Below, one piece after another: positions 39,619-43,699 of a stretch of DNA of 43,699 nt. This DNA comes from a virus. The stretch is from positions 1 to 43,699 of the IMG/VR virus record IMGVR_UViG_3300042879_003266; one strand, 5' to 3'. Below the pieces are notes generated by a model that was not told where the DNA came from, did no database searches, and was given only the letters and a program-made list of their open reading frames with translations. The translations under genes and the position numbers were made by a program. Within the stretch, counting starts at the first letter, position 1. Every line of letters starts with the position of its first letter.

Positions 39619-40719
39619 CTAAGATAATGAAATATTAAAATCTTTCCAAATAATTTTTTCTTGGTCTAAGTTTTCTACAGCTTCTTTTACCCAAGCTTCA
39701 TCAACTGTATCCATATAACATAGTATATGAATAATAGCTTTATCATCTGGGTTAAGACGCAATAATCTACCAAGTTTCTGATTAAATTTTCTTTCATTAC
39801 CATAACTATGCATAACAATAGCTTGTTTAAGATCTGGTATATTAATACCTTCACTCAACTGATCTACAGCTGAAAGTTTGGTAATCTTACCTTCTTTAAA
39901 CAACTGAAGGTTTTCTTCAGAACTCTTGTTTTTGCTATGATAGCTGTGAGAACATAATTTATCAGCCTGAGCTTGAGTATTTGCAAATAAAAGACACTTA
40001 CTGTTAATGTTTTTAAACAGTATTTTAGCATACTTTTCTTTTGTTGGATACTCTTTAAGAGCTTTCATTCTCATGACTCTCATCATATGCATATTACCAC
40101 TACCAGTATCAATTCTTCTTGACCAGTAAGTGTAATTAGCATCTTCAGAAGTCATGTATGATCTACCACCTGCAATTGTCTCATAGTTTTTATCTTTTGA
40201 TAGATATAACTTATGTACAACAATTTGGTAATTATTTAGGATACCATTCTCAATAGCATCATCTGCTTGAAATGTGTATGCTACAGGACAGAATTCTTGT
40301 ACTAGTTTACCTTTCTCTGAATAATCTCTTTTAGGAGGTGTACCAGTAAGACCAAGTACTTTACCTTTGTATAACTGTAAAAATCCTCTGTGACTATCTT
40401 TCAAGCTATGCATCTCATCTAGATATACTACATCATAATCTTTAGGATCATGCTTATTTAAGCTGAGATAAGTTGTAAATACTATTCTACCTAGTAGATG
40501 ATGCATATCAAACTTGACAGCATCATCTTTCCAGGATTGAAATATAGCTTTTTTAGGTGCCACAACAAGACATTTCATCAAAGGTGTAGTATTTCTATCC
40601 ATATGAGTTAAACCTACTAAGGTTTTCCCAACTCCAGTTCCTAAAACTACGGATACTTTCTGCTTACCATCAGTAGCAGCTAGAGCTTCCATTTGAATAT
40701 CATGTCTATCTTTTGTCAT
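39619..40719 (-). CDS. SF2 helicase (DEAD/UvsW-like, 366 aa)
   Basis: Motif I GTGVGKT (27-33), motif Ia VVAPKKAIFQSW, motif II DEMH (101-104), motif III LTGTPP (124-129), motif V LSAVDQLSEGINIPD, motif VI QKLGRLLRL with its arginines. This compact two-domain SF2 ATPase belongs with the helicases crAss-like phages use for replication and recombination. An internal extra segment (TSEDANYTYWSRRI) between the two domains may be a family-specific insert. It follows the 91-aa gene by 19 nt. Confidence 0.9.
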   Translation of the reverse strand: MTKDRHDIQMEALAATDGKQKVSVVLGTGVGKTLVGLTHMDRNTTPLMKCLVVAPKKAIFQSWKDDAVKFDMHHLLGRIVFTTYLSLNKHDPKDYDVVYLDEMHSLKDSHRGFLQLYKGKVLGLTGTPPKRDYSEKGKLVQEFCPVAYTFQADDAIENGILNNYQIVVHKLYLSKDKNYETIAGGRSYMTSEDANYTYWSRRIDTGSGNMHMMRVMRMKALKEYPTKEKYAKILFKNINSKCLLFANTQAQADKLCSHSYHSKNKSSEENLQLFKEGKITKLSAVDQLSEGINIPDLKQAIVMHSYGNERKFNQKLGRLLRLNPDDKAIIHILCYMDTVDEAWVKEAVENLDQEKIIWKDFNISLS

Positions 40720-40738
40720 AGTTTTTTAATTAATGATT

Positions 40739-41014
40739 TCAGTATCTTTTTAATATACTATCTATTATAGCACTCTCTTCATTAGATAGTACTAAATAAA
40801 GCTCTGATAGCTTTTCTACATTTTTGTTAAAGTCTTCTTCAGATTGAGAAATATACTTAGGCAAAATTCTATTTGCTTTAATTATTTCATTATCTACAAG
40901 ATAGTCAACAACTGCTTCTAATTCTTTTTCACTACACTCATCTAAAATATCTGCAATATTTACATCAACATATTGATCAATATCTACTGTAGTTGTAACT
41001 TGAACTTCTGGCAT
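40739..41014 (-). CDS. Hypothetical acidic protein (91 aa)
   Basis: MPEVQVTTTVDIDQYVDVNI, then ECSEKELEAVVDYLVDNEII and ILPKYISQSEEDFNKNVEKL. Small acidic, mixed strand and helix. In several Bacteroidota phages similar small proteins start with a QVTTTVDID-like block; role unknown. Confidence 0.65.
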   Translation of the reverse strand: MPEVQVTTTVDIDQYVDVNIADILDECSEKELEAVVDYLVDNEIIKANRILPKYISQSEEDFNKNVEKLSELYLVLSNEESAIIDSILKRY

Positions 41015-41024
41015 AGCTTTTATT

Positions 41025-41204
41025 TTATATCTTTTCTGTCTTAATTAAAAGACTGTTTGCATAAAGTGTGTTTCTAAAGGCAGCTATTGCTACTTTAGCA
41101 GTTTCAAGTGTTTCAGTTTTTTGAAACTTATCATATAATACATTACCAATAGTCTCAGACTTATCAGCAATTTCTTTAATTTGTTTTGTGTTTGGTTTAC
41201 TCAT
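41025..41204 (-). CDS. Conserved small phage protein (59 aa)
   Basis: Short gene in the gap below the 95-aa gene. Reads MSKPNTKQIKEIADKSETIG, NVLYDKFQKTETLETAKVAI and AAFRNTLYANSLLIKTEKI. ATG overlaps the upstream TGA (ATGA). The AFRNTLYAN..LI.T.KI ending is a pattern I recall from Bacteroidota phages. Helical, function unknown. Confidence 0.7.
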   Translation of the reverse strand: MSKPNTKQIKEIADKSETIGNVLYDKFQKTETLETAKVAIAAFRNTLYANSLLIKTEKI

Positions 41205-41488
41205 GCTATCAGTCTTTTAAGTTCTTTTCTTTTCCTGTTAATTTCAATTAACTCTGGATAGTTTTTAAGTTCTCTATACTTAATACCTAATATATTTACT
41301 AATTGTTGTTTAGGTATAGTATAATCTCTACTCAAAATAATATGGAGCTCCTCCAACCTAATTTTTATCTTTTTTCTAGTTGGAAAGCAACAACAAGTTT
41401 TTAATTGTTTTACTAATCTATTAAATTCTTGTTGTCTATCTAAATAATATTCATAAATTGTTCTAGGAATAATTTCATTTTGTCCCAT
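41201..41488 (-). CDS. Hypothetical basic protein, possible HTH (95 aa)
   Basis: ATG 41488 (MGQNEIIPRTIYEYYLDRQQ) is used; a TTG at 41494 precedes it. A Cys-rich basic segment (LKTCCCFPTRKKIKIRLEEL) and the late IPKQQLVNILGIKYRELKNY with helix-turn-helix-like spacing suggest DNA binding. Strongly basic overall. No family assigned. Confidence 0.6.
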   Translation of the reverse strand: MGQNEIIPRTIYEYYLDRQQEFNRLVKQLKTCCCFPTRKKIKIRLEELHIILSRDYTIPKQQLVNILGIKYRELKNYPELIEINRKRKELKRLIA

Positions 41489-41494
41489 AATCAA

Positions 41495-41569
41495 TTATTT
41501 TAACCAACCCATTACTCTTGCATCTTCAGGATGTTCATGAATATGGTTGTGATACTTAAATAACTTCAA
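41495..41569 (-). pseudogene. Possible remnant of an HNH endonuclease C-terminus
   Basis: Only 24 codons from a TTG (LKLFKYHNHIHEHPED, then ARVMGWLK and TAA). The end matches the last residues of the HNH enzyme at 42638-43042 (CHSWIHSNPEKARILGYLK): H-x-H/W-I-H-x-x-P-E-x-A-R-x-x-G-x-L-K. There is no ATG and a stop codon closes the frame upstream. I take it as a decayed or displaced 3' end of an HNH gene. It overlaps the end of the 41556-41819 gene by 14 nt. Confidence 0.4.
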
Positions 41570-41819
41570 TTAAAATAATATCTACTACATTAGCATCATA
41601 ATGATAAGTAGTATCATTAGTACTTCCTATGATTTTGAAGGCTACTCCTTCATCTTGACATGCTGACTGAATAGATACAAACAAACTTTCTCCATTGATC
41701 AAGTTCATTATAGCTCTAGTGTCTTTTTTAATTTCACTCCAGTCTTCTGACTGTTGAATTGACATTTCAATTTTTTGACCATCACCTAATGTAAATGCTA
41801 CATCTAATATTTCTTCCAT
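41556..41819 (-). CDS. Hypothetical protein (87 aa)
   Basis: True start ATG 41819 (MEEILDVAFTLGDGQKIEMS), 10 nt after the GIY-YIG gene's stop; the longer frame would lie inside that gene. Strand-rich with SLFVSIQSACQDEGVAFKII and an end VVDIILIEVI. Probably a small beta domain; function unknown. Confidence 0.65.
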   Translation of the reverse strand: MEEILDVAFTLGDGQKIEMSIQQSEDWSEIKKDTRAIMNLINGESLFVSIQSACQDEGVAFKIIGSTNDTTYHYDANVVDIILIEVI

Positions 41820-41829
41820 TTTATTTTGT

Positions 41830-42594
41830 TTAAAGATTAATAAATTTCCAAACATAACCAGCACTTGTATTACTTTTTTGTTTTAAACAATTATTAATAC
41901 CCGTTCTAGATATATTTAATTCTTTTGCTGCTTCAGAAGCACTTTCCCAAATTTTTAAGGGTATAGCAGAACCATAAGAATACTGACCAATTTGTTTATT
42001 AGGTTTTCTTTTTTCAGGTACTTTACCTATACCAGCTTTAATTTCATATTTTCTCCATTGAAAACCTGCAATTAAGTTTCTTCTACCATTAATAGCTCTT
42101 GTAATATCAGCATGTAAACAATCTACATCTTTACAAGCATCATTTATACTACTATATGTTTTAACAAAGTTTCCATCTTTATCATAAGCAGTTACTGAAA
42201 TACTATATGGTTTTTGAGCTTGTTTATAAACATTAGATAAATGCTTTTTAGAATACTGTATCTTTTTTTTCAACTGAGGACCTGGATTTTTTAATCCTGC
42301 CCCTCCATCACACTGATTTATTAAAGTCCCAGTATTAAGATCTTTTCTACCATACTTTTTAATAAGCTTCATTTCTAATTTAAAAGCTTCTTCTTTAGTA
42401 AGGTTATCTTTTACAATCTTAACAATATATGGGCATATTCTTGCATAATCATGCCAAGCTGTTTTTCTTTTTTCAAAAGCAGATCTATAGGCTCTTGAAT
42501 AAATTAAACCTTCTGCACTAGTTAAAGACATGCCAACATAAAAAACTTCATTTATATCAGTTCTAACATGAATATATACATAATAACTTCTCAT
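41830..42594 (-). CDS. GIY-YIG homing endonuclease with NUMOD-type DNA-binding repeats (254 aa)
   Basis: Start at ATG 42594 (MRSYYVYIHVRTD). The GIY-YIG core reads YYVYI (4-8) and VFYVGMS (17-23), then RAYRSAFEKRKTAWHDYA and a later NQCDGG loop. Two C-terminal repeats (about 145-190: VTAYDKDGNFVKTYSSINDA; about 210-254: PLKIWESASEAAKELNISRT) are NUMOD1-type modules that contact the homing site. Such genes spread by cutting alleles without the insertion. About 45 AT-rich bases precede it. Likely a recent arrival beside another endonuclease gene. Confidence 0.88.
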   Translation of the reverse strand: MRSYYVYIHVRTDINEVFYVGMSLTSAEGLIYSRAYRSAFEKRKTAWHDYARICPYIVKIVKDNLTKEEAFKLEMKLIKKYGRKDLNTGTLINQCDGGAGLKNPGPQLKKKIQYSKKHLSNVYKQAQKPYSISVTAYDKDGNFVKTYSSINDACKDVDCLHADITRAINGRRNLIAGFQWRKYEIKAGIGKVPEKRKPNKQIGQYSYGSAIPLKIWESASEAAKELNISRTGINNCLKQKSNTSAGYVWKFINL

Positions 42595-42637
42595 AACATT
42601 TTTTACAAATATATGACAATTATTACATAATAGCAAA

Positions 42638-43042
42638 CTATTTCAAATATCCTAGTATTCTTGCCTTTTCTGGGTTAGAATGGATCCAAGAATGGCATGA
42701 CCTACATGTTGCTAAGAACGTGCTCTGAATTAAGTAAAAAGCTTCTCTGTTGCTTCCAGCGTGTGTATGGTGAACATCAGTGGCACCATGGCCACATCCG
42801 TTCACCTTCACCACACATAATGGATTCTCAGTAAGAAATCTTTGTCTTAATTTAAGATACTCAGCATCTTTCTTCTTTCTTTTAGAAGAAACCAGAGGGA
42901 TTTTATAATCAGTTGGTTTCTGTATATTATCTTTATTCTTGGGATTCTGGCAACTCCAACAATATTTACAGTATTTGAATCCCTCATGGTTCTTCCATAT
43001 CACGGTTTCTTTCTGACAAGCATCACAAGTTTTAAGCTTCAT
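42638..43042 (-). CDS. HNH endonuclease with N-terminal zinc knuckles (134 aa)
   Basis: ATG 43042 (MKLKTCDACQKETV). CDAC and CKYCWSC form an N-terminal zinc site. The HNH core is NPLCVVKVNGCGHGATDVHH (catalytic HH), then LATCRSCHSWIHSNPEKARI with the second Cys/His pair. It ends GYLK. A free-standing HNH enzyme of this size is typical of phage homing or DNA-processing nucleases. The gene overlaps the upstream gene by 11 nt. Confidence 0.88.
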   Translation of the reverse strand: MKLKTCDACQKETVIWKNHEGFKYCKYCWSCQNPKNKDNIQKPTDYKIPLVSSKRKKKDAEYLKLRQRFLTENPLCVVKVNGCGHGATDVHHTHAGSNREAFYLIQSTFLATCRSCHSWIHSNPEKARILGYLK

Positions 43043-43232
43043 CAAAGTATAAGTCTGATAAATTATCTACACTCGTTTCTAAGTTCATTATGTCTGCAGA
43101 TACAGCAATTTTGCTTTCATCTTCTTTATAAAGATCTTCTTCTAATTCAGGTATAGAAGGTAATTCATTTACTAAATCTCTTAACTGTCTAGTTAAATCT
43201 TCAAATTTGTTTAAAAATTCATTTCTTGTCAT
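43032..43232 (-). CDS. Hypothetical small acidic helical protein (66 aa)
   Basis: MTRNEFLNKFEDLTRQLRDL, a leucine/charge heptad helix, followed by PSIPELEEDLYKEDES and an acidic end (LSDLYFDEA). Likely a helical hairpin or coiled-coil adaptor. No family recognised. Confidence 0.65.
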   Translation of the reverse strand: MTRNEFLNKFEDLTRQLRDLVNELPSIPELEEDLYKEDESKIAVSADIMNLETSVDNLSDLYFDEA

Positions 43233-43254
43233 AATCTTAGTTTTTAGTTTTTAA

Positions 43255-43587
43255 TCATAATAATTCTTCAGGAAACTCACCTTTAGTTTTAGTTACTGCA
43301 GGAGTCTCTCCACTTCTAAATAAAGCTTTAAGACCATCTCGGAAACCTTTTGCTATGTAACAGCTCTGAATAATTATACCTTTTGGAATAACAATGTATC
43401 CAATAAGATCAGTATGATACCTATCTTCATTGTGTATAAAACTCATAGATGAAGCATAGTAATCATCTTTGTTTACATAAATAAGCCAATGAGTATCTGT
43501 TTTCCAAATAACTCTTGCTTGAACTTCATCTACAGATGTGTTAAACCCAGGTCCATCTCCACCTCTTCTGTCATAAAATGTTCTCAT
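43255..43587 (-). CDS. Hypothetical protein (110 aa)
   Basis: MRTFYDRRGGDGPGFNTSVD then strands VQARVIWKTDTHWLIYVNKD and a central LIGYIVIPKGIIIQSCYIAK, ending EFPEELL. Strand-rich, small. The ATG overlaps the stop of the gene running in from the right edge (ATGA). Function unknown. Confidence 0.7.
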   Translation of the reverse strand: MRTFYDRRGGDGPGFNTSVDEVQARVIWKTDTHWLIYVNKDDYYASSMSFIHNEDRYHTDLIGYIVIPKGIIIQSCYIAKGFRDGLKALFRSGETPAVTKTKGEFPEELL

Positions 43588-43699
43588 AGTTTTTCATTTT
43601 TTAGTCTTGGTAATTGATTTGGATCCTTATCTAAACTTAAAAAGTTTTTAGGAAGGATCCCTTCTGCTATAAAGATAGCAATAATATCATCTTTACCAA
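43584..43699 (-). CDS. C-terminal part of a gene cut by the right window edge
   Basis: The frame is open from the edge to a TGA overlapping the next ATG: GKDDIIAIFIAEGILPKNFL, then SLDKDPNQLPRLKNEKL. 37 codons visible, no start. It is in phase with the coupling style of the neighbours (ATGA). Family not recognisable from this fragment. Confidence 0.65.
   Translation of the reverse strand, partial: GKDDIIAIFIAEGILPKNFLSLDKDPNQLPRLKNEKL

Noticed and set aside
1-43699. Stop-codon reassignment (TAG read as Gln), known in some crAss-like phages
   Set aside because: TAG ends recognisable genes (for example 7164-7166 and 33453-33455) directly before the next start, and large genes are open without recoding.
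1-43699. tRNA genes, CRISPR array, reverse transcriptase / diversity-generating element, integrase
   Set aside because: No cloverleaf with conserved T-arm, no regularly spaced repeats, and no RT or recombinase motif was noticed in any frame; a tRNAscan run would settle the first.

Overview
The window is a stretch of a tailed-phage genome of the crAss-like type (order Crassvirales), which would infect a Bacteroidota host. This rests on gene content and layout, not on a database search. Seen directly: a very AT-rich sequence, standard stop codons (TAG, TGA and TAA all end genes), two long blocks of genes facing each other, and gene starts that almost never carry a Shine-Dalgarno site. Known of crAss-like phages: they pair a block of giant virion proteins, including a DxDxD-motif RNA polymerase, with an opposing block of replication genes and many small genes.

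Layout. (1) Nt 1-11431, + strand: three giant or large open frames with almost no spacing. The first is the 3' part of a predicted virion RNA polymerase, followed in the same polypeptide by a DUF4326-like domain and two ADP-ribosyltransferase-like domains. The other two are probable co-packaged virion proteins that share an N-terminal motif. (2) Nt 11436-11470: the two blocks meet at a hairpin terminator serving the minus strand. (3) Nt 11457-31415, minus strand: the replication and nucleotide block. It holds a MazG/HisE-like NTP pyrophosphohydrolase, a DUF932-like protein, a family B DNA polymerase, a PD-(D/E)XK nuclease, a first MoxR ATPase + VWA/metallopeptidase pair, a run of small accessory genes, a lipoprotein, a GIY-YIG-like protein, a DnaG-like primase, an SSB-like protein, a Sak4/RecA-like ATPase, a DnaB-like helicase and a uracil-DNA glycosylase. 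(4) Nt 31448-31759: one isolated + strand gene inside the minus block. (5) Nt 31746-43699, minus strand: accessory region of many short, often overlapping genes (zinc ribbons, tandem paralogues, tiny membrane proteins, a second lipoprotein, an HTH regulator), a second VWA + MoxR pair whose VWA protein has a Tyr/Gly/Ser-rich low-complexity N-terminus, a ClpS-like small protein, an SF2 helicase, and two probable mobile endonucleases (GIY-YIG with NUMOD-like repeats; HNH) plus an HNH-like remnant.

How it works together (inference): the polymerase and neighbouring large proteins would be packaged and ejected with the DNA to start transcription and perhaps modify the host. PolB, primase, DnaB, SSB, Sak4-like ATPase, nuclease and SF2 helicase form the replication and recombination set. 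UDG and the pyrophosphohydrolase would police uracil and nucleotide pools. The small genes are probably host-interaction factors. They are joined by ATGA/TAATG overlaps, and several junctions carry repeated DNA, which suggests cassette-like exchange. Five Rho-independent terminators, all on the minus strand, divide the minus block into transcription units. I could not identify promoters, tRNA genes, CRISPR arrays, an origin or integration functions. No stretch longer than about 120 bases is without a gene once the sub-60-codon genes listed here are counted. Several starts were set at the ATG that gives the shortest overlap rather than at the longest frame.
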